DNA of 30,138 nucleotides. It comes from UBA1858 sp964636225 (GTDB lineage: Bacteria > Pseudomonadota > Gammaproteobacteria > UBA4575). The DNA is taken from NCBI GenBank assembly GCA_964636225.1, contig CAZWQM010000016.1:1-30138 (forward strand). The letters are read 5' to 3'. Shown here in pieces: positions 7,137 through 14,729 of this stretch; positions within the stretch are counted from its first letter, which is position 1, and each line of letters begins with the position of its first letter. The notes under the pieces are model-generated. The model saw only the letters and a list, made by a program, of their open reading frames with translations. It had not been told where the DNA came from and searched no databases. A program made the position numbers and the translations under genes.

Positions 7137-8492
7137 TCAGCCGTTAATTTTGAAAATATCCTGCGATATTTGAGATATATGAAGAGAAGAAAATCTACCC
7201 GTGAGCTCCTGAAAGCGGCGAATACGAATTTCCATGCCATCAATATTAATAGGTGGAAATCGATGTTTGTGATATGCCGCACTGTTTCGGTGTGAGGCCT
7301 TGTAGCTTTTAATTTTTTTTACCAATGTTCGAGCATTATTATGAACTACGCTGGGTATGCATAAGACTGCGTTGCGATATTTGTAGTCACTATGTTCGTA
7401 GTCATTTGCAATAATGTGAATAATTTTATCTGCAGCAAATTGCCCTTCCAGGCTGACAATATGAGAGCTTAGCAAGTTGTATTTATTGGGAGCCTTATAG
7501 TTTCTTGATAATGCCTTTTCGACTTTTTCAATAAGTATCTGATCACTAGAGGCAATATCACATAAAGCTTTTGGTAGTGCATCATCAATTTCTTCGTTTG
7601 TCACAGGGTAGTAACCAAGTGTTGGTTTGTTTAACACGGTAGCCTCTATTGAAGTGGTACAACCATTCGAGACCAGTGCTTTAGAGCCTAATATCCAGGG
7701 AATAACATTTCCCTGATTTGTAACCGTAATGTTGGAATGGTTGGTAAACAAGTGTTGCCAGCTTTGCACGTTTTCTGAAGGGTGCGGGCGTACAACAAAA
7801 TTAGTTGATCGAAAAGTATTGGCTAAAAGAGGTATTAGTTGCTTAAAGGCATTAAAAAGTGTTTGCTTGTGTGCAAAGCGGTTTGCGATAAAGCTATCGT
7901 TTGTTGCTCCACTGAAGTTTTTGTCCCGGTCCGCTTCATTTGTTCCTACACTGGGAATGAAATGATTAACCTGGCCAAAGTTAGTATTAATCAGCACATA
8001 ATTGCCGTGACTTTCCATTATTTTATTTGTCTGAGCCAGAAAGTAGTCGCGCAATTCAGGTCTTAACATATCAATCCTGGGATTTCCTGTTATGTGAACA
8101 GGGTGATTGTGATATGCGCTATAACTTTTAAATACTTGTGCATCACTTTCTCCCCATGCGAATAGATGGTCAATGTACTGAAAAGTGACTGGAGACAGGC
8201 GATGTAAATGATATTGATCGTCAGGCAAGCGCACCAGGCTTTCTTCATCCCAGGCGACAATTCTATGTCCCAGGCCATGCAGGATTGTGAACATTCTGTT
8301 GCTGAAACGACGCATACTCTTGGCAACATAAATGGCGTTACGGACACGCGATGCATAATGGTGAATATGTGCACGTGAACCTATGATGGTATTGAATCCC
8401 TGTTCGGCAGCAACACAGGCAAGAAAAATTTTTGCGTCTAATTCACGTACCTGACTTTCAACAGGAATAAGTAAAGTGTCAAAAGAGCTCAT
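7137..8492 (-). CDS. Surface carbohydrate biosynthesis protein, GT-B-like, candidate sialyltransferase (copy 1)
   Basis: 451 residues, soluble, paralogous to the protein encoded at 10016-11404. Shared blocks run in the same order: LLIPVESQVRELDAKIFLA at 7-25, LSPVTFQYIDHLFAWG near 99-114, GNPRIDMLR at 136-144, NTNFGQVN at 169-176, VRPHPSEN at 234-241, GNVIPWI at 261-267 and NGCTTSIEA at 276-284. I recall this type as the unassigned 'surface carbohydrate biosynthesis protein' family. The RPHP motif and the GCTTxIEA loop resemble the C-terminal nucleotide-binding half of GT-B enzymes that use CMP-sugars or CDP-glycerol. In this operon the donor would be the CMP-sialic acid made by NeuA, whose stop overlaps this start by one base (TAATG). 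Activity as a sialyltransferase is inference. Confidence 0.75.
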   Translation of the reverse strand: MSSFDTLLIPVESQVRELDAKIFLACVAAEQGFNTIIGSRAHIHHYASRVRNAIYVAKSMRRFSNRMFTILHGLGHRIVAWDEESLVRLPDDQYHLHRLSPVTFQYIDHLFAWGESDAQVFKSYSAYHNHPVHITGNPRIDMLRPELRDYFLAQTNKIMESHGNYVLINTNFGQVNHFIPSVGTNEADRDKNFSGATNDSFIANRFAHKQTLFNAFKQLIPLLANTFRSTNFVVRPHPSENVQSWQHLFTNHSNITVTNQGNVIPWILGSKALVSNGCTTSIEATVLNKPTLGYYPVTNEEIDDALPKALCDIASSDQILIEKVEKALSRNYKAPNKYNLLSSHIVSLEGQFAADKIIHIIANDYEHSDYKYRNAVLCIPSVVHNNARTLVKKIKSYKASHRNSAAYHKHRFPPINIDGMEIRIRRFQELTGRFSSLHISQISQDIFKING

Positions 8493-9208
8493 TATTTGCT
8501 GTCAATTTCAGCCATTAGCACTTCTGCCAGTTTTAAATCGATCTCTTCGTCTATATTAACAATCGGTCGATGTATCACTAGAGGCAGGCAATTTTTCTCC
8601 ATGAGATTATGCTTATCAATCAGGCTTTCCCGGGTTGTAGCGTAACAAATTCCATTACGATGATAGTAGTCAGGAATGTGCTGGCGGATGGAGTATTGAA
8701 TACCGCCTTCCAGATAAGGCTTGATGAAACCGGTTTCCAATATCTCTAAAGTTTTATGCGGAGTGTAATGCCCGGGTGTTTTGCTAACAGTGGCAACGGT
8801 GAGAACCGGATTATCAATCAATATACTCACGGCTGTTGTAATATCTTCAGGGGTTCTCATGGGGCTAGTGGGTTCCAGCAGAATCGAGATATCAAATGTT
8901 TTGCCGTAATGATTTTCACAGAATAACCAGGCATGTTTCCAGACATCAACTGACTTGGCATCATCGGTGGCTAGTACCTGCGGACGCTTGAAAGGTACAT
9001 CGATATTGGCCCTGCGTGCATGACTACAAATTTCATCATCATCCGAGCTGAGAACTACCGCATCGATCCAGTCCAATTGGTTTACGCATTGCGCCGCATG
9101 TTCTATTAATGACTTGCCATTAACAAGACGAAGATTTTTACGGGCAATACCTTTACTGCCTCCACGAGCGGGAATAACCGCAAGTATATTTTTGTTTCTA
9201 AACGGCAT
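8492..9208 (-). CDS. neuA: NeuA, CMP-N-acylneuraminate cytidylyltransferase
   Basis: Activates Neu5Ac (or a related nonulosonic acid) with CTP to the CMP-sugar. The 238-residue length is that of the single-domain enzyme. The N-terminal nucleotide-binding loop AVIPARGGSKGIARKNLR (10-27) is the family signature. SSDDDEI at 54-60 and LEPTSPMRTPEDI at 111-123 follow as in NeuA/KdsB-like cytidylyltransferases, with VDVWKH contributing to sugar binding. It is followed with a one-base overlap by GT-B copy 1 and preceded by the methyltransferase, 20 bp away. The sequence alone does not separate Neu5Ac from legionaminic acid specificity, but the NeuC upstream and CMAH-like gene downstream favour Neu5Ac. 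Confidence 0.92.
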   Translation of the reverse strand: MPFRNKNILAVIPARGGSKGIARKNLRLVNGKSLIEHAAQCVNQLDWIDAVVLSSDDDEICSHARRANIDVPFKRPQVLATDDAKSVDVWKHAWLFCENHYGKTFDISILLEPTSPMRTPEDITTAVSILIDNPVLTVATVSKTPGHYTPHKTLEILETGFIKPYLEGGIQYSIRQHIPDYYHRNGICYATTRESLIDKHNLMEKNCLPLVIHRPIVNIDEEIDLKLAEVLMAEIDSK

Positions 9209-9228
9209 TATTAATGTGCAGGTGTTTG

Positions 9229-10011
9229 TTACTGCTTTTCGGCGAGGATGGAAAAGCCAACAGGGAACTGGGTGTGTTTGCGTACCAGGTTTTTCGTGTA
9301 TTTATCGTCCCATTCTTTTAGCTGTGGCCAGTGCTGATTATAAAACCAGTCTTCAGCTTTCTTCCGTTCTTCTTTGGGCATGTATTCCAAAGCCTGTAAC
9401 CAGCAATAACCGATGGCACTAAACGGGCCACCTTCTAATTGCGTGTCAACAGGCTCCAGGCCGACCTTGCGCATAATCTCATACATGCCATAGGGCGTGT
9501 ACCTCAGGTAGTCATCAGGGATTTGGTGTAATTCCCTTAATGTTGGTTCAAACACAAATACTTTCCCATTGGGTTTGGTGATTCTTGCCATTTCACCGAA
9601 CAAGGCATTTTGATCCGCAATATGGTGAACTAAATTGGGGACCAGAACCAAGTCGGCAATGTTGTCTTCAAGACCGGTGTTTTCTATTGGGGCACGTGTA
9701 GTAATGGGCACACGCAAAAAATTTTCATCCACAACTTTATCTTTGTTATAGGCTCCGCGCTTATCTGCACTGCCTGGGCTGCTGTCAACCGAGATAAAAT
9801 TCTGTTGATGAAAATAAGGACCAATCAGGCTATACCCACCATATAAAAGTCCCCGTTCTAGGGATACAACGGTTGCGTTTGGCGCGGTTGTCAGTGCAAG
9901 GTTTTTTACTTCTTTAAGTAATAACTCAAAGTGAGGCAGCCGATCCGTCAGAAATACTTTTTCTGCCAGTACTTGTGAATGTTTGGCTAATTGCTCATCT
10001 GTGAAGTTCAT
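9229..10011 (-). CDS. SAM-dependent methyltransferase, class I
   Basis: 260 residues from the start at 10011. That ATG is supported by AGGA five bases upstream and by a 4-bp gap from the preceding stop; a longer reading from 10059 would run into the upstream gene without a ribosome site. The Rossmann core is recognisable from VVSLERGLLYGGY (48-60), the acidic VDSS (75-78), and the DLVLVPNLVHHI...EMARITKPNGKVFVFEP block (120-156) typical of Methyltransf_11 enzymes. Motif I lacks the usual GxGxG, so cofactor binding may be atypical. The target is not evident. Placement between sialic acid activation and transfer genes suggests O-methylation of a sugar, perhaps of the sialic acid or its carrier lipid. 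This is inference only. Confidence 0.75.
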   Translation of the reverse strand: MNFTDEQLAKHSQVLAEKVFLTDRLPHFELLLKEVKNLALTTAPNATVVSLERGLLYGGYSLIGPYFHQQNFISVDSSPGSADKRGAYNKDKVVDENFLRVPITTRAPIENTGLEDNIADLVLVPNLVHHIADQNALFGEMARITKPNGKVFVFEPTLRELHQIPDDYLRYTPYGMYEIMRKVGLEPVDTQLEGGPFSAIGYCWLQALEYMPKEERKKAEDWFYNQHWPQLKEWDDKYTKNLVRKHTQFPVGFSILAEKQ

Positions 10012-10015
10012 AGTC

Positions 10016-11404
10016 CTATTGTACTCGAAAAATATGTGGTGATATCTGATTAATCTCAACTGGTTTACCAGTGTTTATGATTTGAGCAAATCGGTCAACT
10101 TTGGTCTGCAATTCCTGCTGATCCAGAGTGGGAAAGCGCAGTTGCTGAAAAGAGTGATGATATTTGGACTTGGGCGATAGACCTTTGATGCGTTTAATGC
10201 CGCGGCGTTTAGTCGCCAGCAGTTTGCCATGAATACTTTCTGACAGAGAGGATTTGGATGTCGGGTTTTTTAATATGTTCTCAATCACATCAATCATATT
10301 GATACAGCACAGTTTGTCGGAATCAAATTTAATATATTTTCTCAGTATCGAGCTATCGATTTCTGGAACAGTGCCGCTGAGATAATTTTGAAACATCGCG
10401 GCGACTTCTGCGTGATTGGTACATTGATGGCTGAGCTGGTCGGGAAGGGCTGCGCAATAGCCATAGCGTGTGTCTTTCACCGGAACATATGCAATGGCGG
10501 GCCGGTTAGACAAATAAGCTTCTATGCCTGTAGTACAACCACTATGGATGAGAGCCTTAGCAGCTCTAATCCAGGGAATTACATTACCTTCCTGTATCAC
10601 ATCAACATTATCGTGATGTGACGCTAATTTGAAATAGACATCTTTATTTTCAACGGGATGAGGGCGAACAATTATTTTTGTATCAGGAAATGTCTGCGAA
10701 AGGAATGCAATTAAAGACAGAAATCTATCAAAAATGGCCTGTTTATATTTGGCTCGACCTTCAGAAAACTCCCTGCCCATGCCGGTTGCACCTCTTCCCA
10801 TTTCTTTATAATTTCCATGTTCGTCTTTGGATATAAATAAATTATGCATAGGTAAATGGGCATTTACATTACCAAAATTGGTATTGAGTAATATGAAGTC
10901 GCCATATTTATGTTTAATATCGGCAATTTGTTTCTCGTAATAACACTCAAAGGGTTTGCGTAGCATATCCAAACGCGGATTACCCACCTGGTGAATAGGG
11001 ATTGATTTTGGAAGTAAGGGACAAGCTTTGAATAAATCTTCGTTTTCCTGCCCCCAAGCGAATAAATGGGACACGTAAGAAAGTGCGACGGGTGACAATC
11101 GGCGTTTGAAATAAATATCAGGTGGATAGTGCACCAGTGCTTCTTCGTCCCACGCGCAAATCGTGTGGCCTAGCTTGGACAAAATTCGAAACATCTTGTC
11201 ACTTCGCTGAGTGAAACTTTTAGCTAAATAAATACTGCGCGGAAAGCGGGAAATGAGAATGTCCATCTCGGTTCTGTAACCAATATAACTCTTGATTCCG
11301 GCACTGGCCGCACATACGGCGAGAAGCAGCTTGGGATCCAGCTCCCGGACTTGATTTTCTATTGGGATTAATAAAGGTCGAGAGTATTGCATGATTTGAT
11401 TCAT
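10016..11404 (-). CDS. Surface carbohydrate biosynthesis protein, GT-B-like, candidate sialyltransferase (copy 2)
   Basis: 462 residues, a paralogue of the 7137-8492 product. It shares LLIPIENQVRELDPKLLLA, AWDEEALVHYP, LSPVALSYVSHLFAWG, GNPRLDMLR, NTNFGNVN, IVRPHPVEN, GNVIPWI and SGCTTGIEAYLSNRP in the same order. It differs by an insert after NTNFGNVN (HNLFISKDEHGNYKEMGRGA). I set the start at 11404 because it overlaps the upstream stop as ATGA, the usual sign of translational coupling; an ATG at 11422 would add six residues. Two diverged copies flanking neuA and the methyltransferase suggest two transfer steps with the same type of donor, or two linkages, but no biochemical assignment can be read from the sequence. 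Confidence 0.75.
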   Translation of the reverse strand: MNQIMQYSRPLLIPIENQVRELDPKLLLAVCAASAGIKSYIGYRTEMDILISRFPRSIYLAKSFTQRSDKMFRILSKLGHTICAWDEEALVHYPPDIYFKRRLSPVALSYVSHLFAWGQENEDLFKACPLLPKSIPIHQVGNPRLDMLRKPFECYYEKQIADIKHKYGDFILLNTNFGNVNAHLPMHNLFISKDEHGNYKEMGRGATGMGREFSEGRAKYKQAIFDRFLSLIAFLSQTFPDTKIIVRPHPVENKDVYFKLASHHDNVDVIQEGNVIPWIRAAKALIHSGCTTGIEAYLSNRPAIAYVPVKDTRYGYCAALPDQLSHQCTNHAEVAAMFQNYLSGTVPEIDSSILRKYIKFDSDKLCCINMIDVIENILKNPTSKSSLSESIHGKLLATKRRGIKRIKGLSPKSKYHHSFQQLRFPTLDQQELQTKVDRFAQIINTGKPVEINQISPHIFRVQ

Positions 11405-12441
11405 GAAATCATTTGTTGCCATCTTTTTTCAAAGGCTGTAACCACTTCTTTATCGTGAGTGCATATCACCGTTTCGTGATTCAATAGCCTTGATCGTGCA
11501 GACCAGTTAAAGCTGCCAAACATGACACAATGTTCCTGGTCGGACTGGTACAAAATGAATTTACTGTGCATCAGGCAATATTTGATTAGTCTGGGTTGAT
11601 AATACTTTATTCGGTGTCGCTCGAGAAATTCAAGTTGCTTCTCAGGCACACGTCGTTGGCTTGATTCCAGCAATAACTCGATTTTGCTGGTTTTTTTTAT
11701 GGCTATTTTCAAGGGTTTTAATATGCCTGGGCCTTTTAAATGTGAAATTGCACATTTCACATGAATATTACGCCCTGTTTTGGATAGCAAAGTATCTATC
11801 GGATGTCGGCGAATGCGCGGAAGAAAATCAGCATGCCACGCAGATGCAGTAACAGTCCGGTTATGTGACAAAGTATAACGGCTAAAGGTTCTATACCCTG
11901 GTCGGCGCATACATAGAATATAATCGTGCAGTCGATCGACCATTTCTTTCTGAGCAATGTTGACTAGAACGTTATGACTGATCGAGTGATCACCTATTGC
12001 TTCGATATGCTCAGGGTTTAATACGTTCTGTCCCGCGGTAGGATTATAGGATCCCGCCAATACATGTGGCGTAGGATGAGAAAAAAAATAAAGTTTACTA
12101 TGTAAATGAGCATGCCAGTGAAAGCCCAGGTATTCCCAGAATGGTTTATCATTGGCGATGTGAAGATGAATTGAGGGATGATCGGCGTGCGAGAATAGAT
12201 CTATACAGGGTTGATTGATACTGGTTGTACGAGCTCTTCCATCAATCAGTAAATCTATTTCAACACCTCTTTTTGCGGCGTCAATGAGTGCTTCAAAAAT
12301 GACTGGATCATTTAAGTAATAACATAGCCAGCATATTTTCCCATGTGAAGGAACGGCGTGTATATGCTTGACTAATTGATCTCGAAGCAAATTTTCAGGT
12401 TTGTCAGGACCGCCAAAATAACTCGAAGATACGTGGCTCAC
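11401..12441 (-). CDS. Phospholipase D-like protein with two HxK half-sites
   Basis: 346 residues with two PLD-type repeats. Half-site one has HSKLYFF with H114 and K116 followed by AGSYNPT (129-135). Half-site two has HSKFILY with H292 and K294 followed by FGSFNWS (308-314). Both histidines, both lysines and the GSxN motifs are kept, but the aspartate of the full HxKx4D consensus is absent at both sites. The family covers phospholipases, cardiolipin synthases, phosphatidyl transferases and nucleases. No signal peptide or membrane segment is seen, so it is probably cytoplasmic. The start is a GTG, 17 bp after neuC; its stop overlaps the next start. Between neuC and a candidate sialyltransferase in a lipid operon, a phosphodiester-transfer role on a lipid or CMP-sugar is more likely than DNA cleavage. 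Confidence 0.75.
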   Translation of the reverse strand: MSHVSSSYFGGPDKPENLLRDQLVKHIHAVPSHGKICWLCYYLNDPVIFEALIDAAKRGVEIDLLIDGRARTTSINQPCIDLFSHADHPSIHLHIANDKPFWEYLGFHWHAHLHSKLYFFSHPTPHVLAGSYNPTAGQNVLNPEHIEAIGDHSISHNVLVNIAQKEMVDRLHDYILCMRRPGYRTFSRYTLSHNRTVTASAWHADFLPRIRRHPIDTLLSKTGRNIHVKCAISHLKGPGILKPLKIAIKKTSKIELLLESSQRRVPEKQLEFLERHRIKYYQPRLIKYCLMHSKFILYQSDQEHCVMFGSFNWSARSRLLNHETVICTHDKEVVTAFEKRWQQMIS

Positions 12442-12458
12442 GGGATTGTTATAGTTCT

Positions 12459-13613
12459 TTAATAGCGCAGGATTTTTTCAGTGCTAATGCCTGCTTTCGC
12501 AATTACGTCAGCGATTCGCTGGCCTGCCTGACCATTTCCATACAGGGGGTTGGATGGGTATTTGCCATGTTCAATCTGCTTGAGTAACGCATTTTTTATA
12601 TCTTCGCTGGAATAATTCACGTCAATAACATTTGCACCGCGATCCCGACCATTCTGGCGACTGCCTATGTTTACTGAAGGTGCACCAATAAAAGTACTTT
12701 CACGTATACCGACACTGGAGTTGCCCACAATGCATTGACTACGATTGAGCAGTTGTATGAAGTTCTCGGGAGGAAGGTTTTTTACAAAATGAATATGTTG
12801 GGTAGCATTATTTTCCCGAAAAGCACGAATACCTTTTGAGGTGCCATCGGAGCCGGCATCCACATTAGGCCAAAACCAGAGAGTTGGAATCTGGCATTCC
12901 TGAATGGCCTGTAAGGTTTGCTCAATATGCAAGCGTGCCTGCTTGTATTCGGTGGTCACCGGATGTTGCATGACAATAATATACGGTTTGGATAAGTCCA
13001 CATTAGCGCCGACTCCACCCAGTTGAATGGCGACATGGTCAAGACTTTCCTCCTGATTTTCACAGGCCTGCATGGCCAAATCTATCGACGGACACCCGGT
13101 GATATAGACCTGGTCCGGGTTTTCTCCCATTTTTATCACGCGCTGCGCGGCCTGTTCGCCGGAAACACAATGGATATCCGCCAGCTTGGTAATGGCGTGC
13201 CGAACTTTTTCGTCAATAGATCCGGTCACCTCTCCTCCCTGGACATGCACCAGTGGAATATGCATGTAGCTTGCCGCAATAGCGGTAGCCATGGTTTCAA
13301 ATCGGTCCGCTATGGTAACCACGAAGTCAGGCTGAAGGTTATCAAATACGGTGGCAAGCTCAGTGACACCCAGGCCTGTGGATTTGGCCGAAGTCACCGG
13401 GTTTTCACCTTCGAGAATCATATAAACACGACGGTCAATGTGGAAGCCTTCATCTTCAATCACTTTATCTGCACTGCCATATCGGTCAAGCAGGGCCGAG
13501 GCGGCTACCACAAGTTGCAGTTCCAGTTCCGAATGTACACGAACGGCATGCAAGAGAGAACGGATTCTTGCATAGCTGGGTCTTGCTGTGATGACAACGC
13601 ATACTTTACGCAC
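12459..13613 (-). CDS. neuC: NeuC, UDP-N-acetylglucosamine 2-epimerase (hydrolysing)
   Basis: Converts UDP-GlcNAc to ManNAc and UDP, the first committed step of Neu5Ac synthesis. The 384-residue protein has the full family pattern: ITARPSYARI at 8-17, IADRFET at 101-107, HVQGGEVTGSIDE at 123-135, QHPVTTE from 216 (H217 conserved) and VGNSSVGIRE in the C-terminal nucleotide-binding half. The TGSIDE signature is the one seen in the hydrolysing NeuC/NnaA group rather than the non-hydrolysing WecB group. Translation begins with GTG, six bases after the neuB stop; the interrupted palindrome GGAGTTACTCC at 13616-13626 covers that junction. Confidence 0.93.
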   Translation of the reverse strand: MRKVCVVITARPSYARIRSLLHAVRVHSELELQLVVAASALLDRYGSADKVIEDEGFHIDRRVYMILEGENPVTSAKSTGLGVTELATVFDNLQPDFVVTIADRFETMATAIAASYMHIPLVHVQGGEVTGSIDEKVRHAITKLADIHCVSGEQAAQRVIKMGENPDQVYITGCPSIDLAMQACENQEESLDHVAIQLGGVGANVDLSKPYIIVMQHPVTTEYKQARLHIEQTLQAIQECQIPTLWFWPNVDAGSDGTSKGIRAFRENNATQHIHFVKNLPPENFIQLLNRSQCIVGNSSVGIRESTFIGAPSVNIGSRQNGRDRGANVIDVNYSSEDIKNALLKQIEHGKYPSNPLYGNGQAGQRIADVIAKAGISTEKILRY

Positions 13614-13619
13614 TTGGAG

Positions 13620-14666
13620 TTACTCCAGATTTTCTCTTTGAATCATTGAATTGGCTTCCAGATCAATTTTTGCTTTTTTGCCTAATACTGAAGCTACGTC
13701 CTTGGCCGGAATTCCAGTACCCGGTTTCTTGACAGTGATTTTATCAGCCGACAGGATTTCCCCAGCTCTAACTGCGACAGCAGTATGCAGACTCTTCATA
13801 AAGATCTTTCGTAAAGGGGCCGCTTCGTAATCAGGAACGGATTTGTCAACTGGATGCTGCATGACTTTTTCTATGTAGCGCACGCCTTCAACCAGTGATT
13901 TTAATTCCTGGCTGGTAATCGAGGCGATGACGTCGGGTCCAAACATTTCGCGGCTGAGCGTCATGTGTATTTCCAGTACCTGAATACCTTGTGCAGCCGC
14001 GGTTAGACCGGAATAAATGGTTCCAGAGTGGTCTGATAAGCCGACGGCACATTGATAGTCATATCTGAATTGATTAATTACATTGACACCCAGTCTTTCA
14101 GGACTGCATGGGTATTGCGAAGTGCATTGTAGCAATGCAAGTGGGTTGCCAGCATTCTGAACATAATTCACTGCTTCGGTAATTTCATCCGTCACACTTA
14201 AACCAGTGGATAAGATGACAGGTTTTTTCGTGGCAAGAACGTGATCAAGTAACAGGTTGTTATTGATTTCTCCCGAAGCAATTTTCCAGGCTCCCACACC
14301 TAAACTCTCGAGCAGATCTACGGCTTTGTTTGAGAAGGGTGAGCTTAAAAAGTGTAATCCCACTTCATCGGAGTGCCGTTTCAGTTCTTGCCATTGTTCC
14401 CTGGTAAACTCCATACGTCGCCAATAGTCCATACGGGTTTCATCCTGATAGCTAAACTTGGTACGCCACGGTTCGGCCGAAGTGCTTTCTTCTTCTGCAA
14501 TATGTGTCTGGAATTTAATGGCATCAGCACCGGCATTTGCAGCGGCATCAATATGAGCATGCGCCATGCCCAAACTGCCATCATGATTTTGGGCAACTTC
14601 AGCAATAATGGCACAGGCAGCAAGGTTGTCAGGAGTGTCTAACCAGGTTTGAATTTTCGCAGTCAT
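13620..14666 (-). CDS. neuB: NeuB, N-acetylneuraminate synthase
   Basis: Condenses ManNAc with phosphoenolpyruvate to Neu5Ac. The 348-residue length fits the family. The TIM-barrel NeuB domain has IAEVAQNHDGSLGMA at 21-35, GADAIKFQTH at 46-55, FLSSPFSNKAVDLLESLG, WKIASGEINN, ILSTGLS and the QCTSQYP block. A C-terminal SAF/antifreeze-like domain (about 285-345, SLHTAVAVRAGEILSADKIT) contributes the substrate-binding lid. It is the first gene of the sialic-acid part, 63 bp after the SPT-like gene, the widest gap in the run. Legionaminate and pseudaminate synthases are close relatives, but neighbouring neuC makes Neu5Ac the best call. Confidence 0.92.
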   Translation of the reverse strand: MTAKIQTWLDTPDNLAACAIIAEVAQNHDGSLGMAHAHIDAAANAGADAIKFQTHIAEEESTSAEPWRTKFSYQDETRMDYWRRMEFTREQWQELKRHSDEVGLHFLSSPFSNKAVDLLESLGVGAWKIASGEINNNLLLDHVLATKKPVILSTGLSVTDEITEAVNYVQNAGNPLALLQCTSQYPCSPERLGVNVINQFRYDYQCAVGLSDHSGTIYSGLTAAAQGIQVLEIHMTLSREMFGPDVIASITSQELKSLVEGVRYIEKVMQHPVDKSVPDYEAAPLRKIFMKSLHTAVAVRAGEILSADKITVKKPGTGIPAKDVASVLGKKAKIDLEANSMIQRENLE

Positions 14667-14688
14667 TAGCGAGATGCCTATCTTCTGT

Positions 14689-14708
14689 GTCTATTTATTT
14701 AAATAGAC
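14689..14708. repeat. AT-rich perfect inverted repeat between the sphingolipid and sialic-acid genes
   Basis: GTCTATTT (14689-14696), a 4-nt ATTT loop and AAATAGAC (14701-14708) form an 8-bp stem. It lies in the only sizeable gap of the minus-strand run, between the SPT-like gene and neuB. No T tract follows on the minus strand, so it is more likely an operator or an mRNA processing site than a terminator. Confidence 0.5.
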
Positions 14709-14729
14709 CTGTGTATCGATATAAGAGGA

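Noticed and set aside
8090..8374. A 94-codon minus-strand frame inside GT-B copy 1
   Set aside because: It is an out-of-frame shadow of a well-supported gene with all expected motifs in the main frame.
10012..10059. Longer N-terminus of the methyltransferase beginning inside the preceding gene
   Set aside because: The ATG at 10011 has AGGA at good spacing and sits four bases after the upstream stop; the extension has neither.
13023..13649. A 208-codon open frame on the plus strand opposite neuC
   Set aside because: It lies wholly antisense to neuC and the end of neuB, its translation resembles no protein pattern, and it has no ribosome site.
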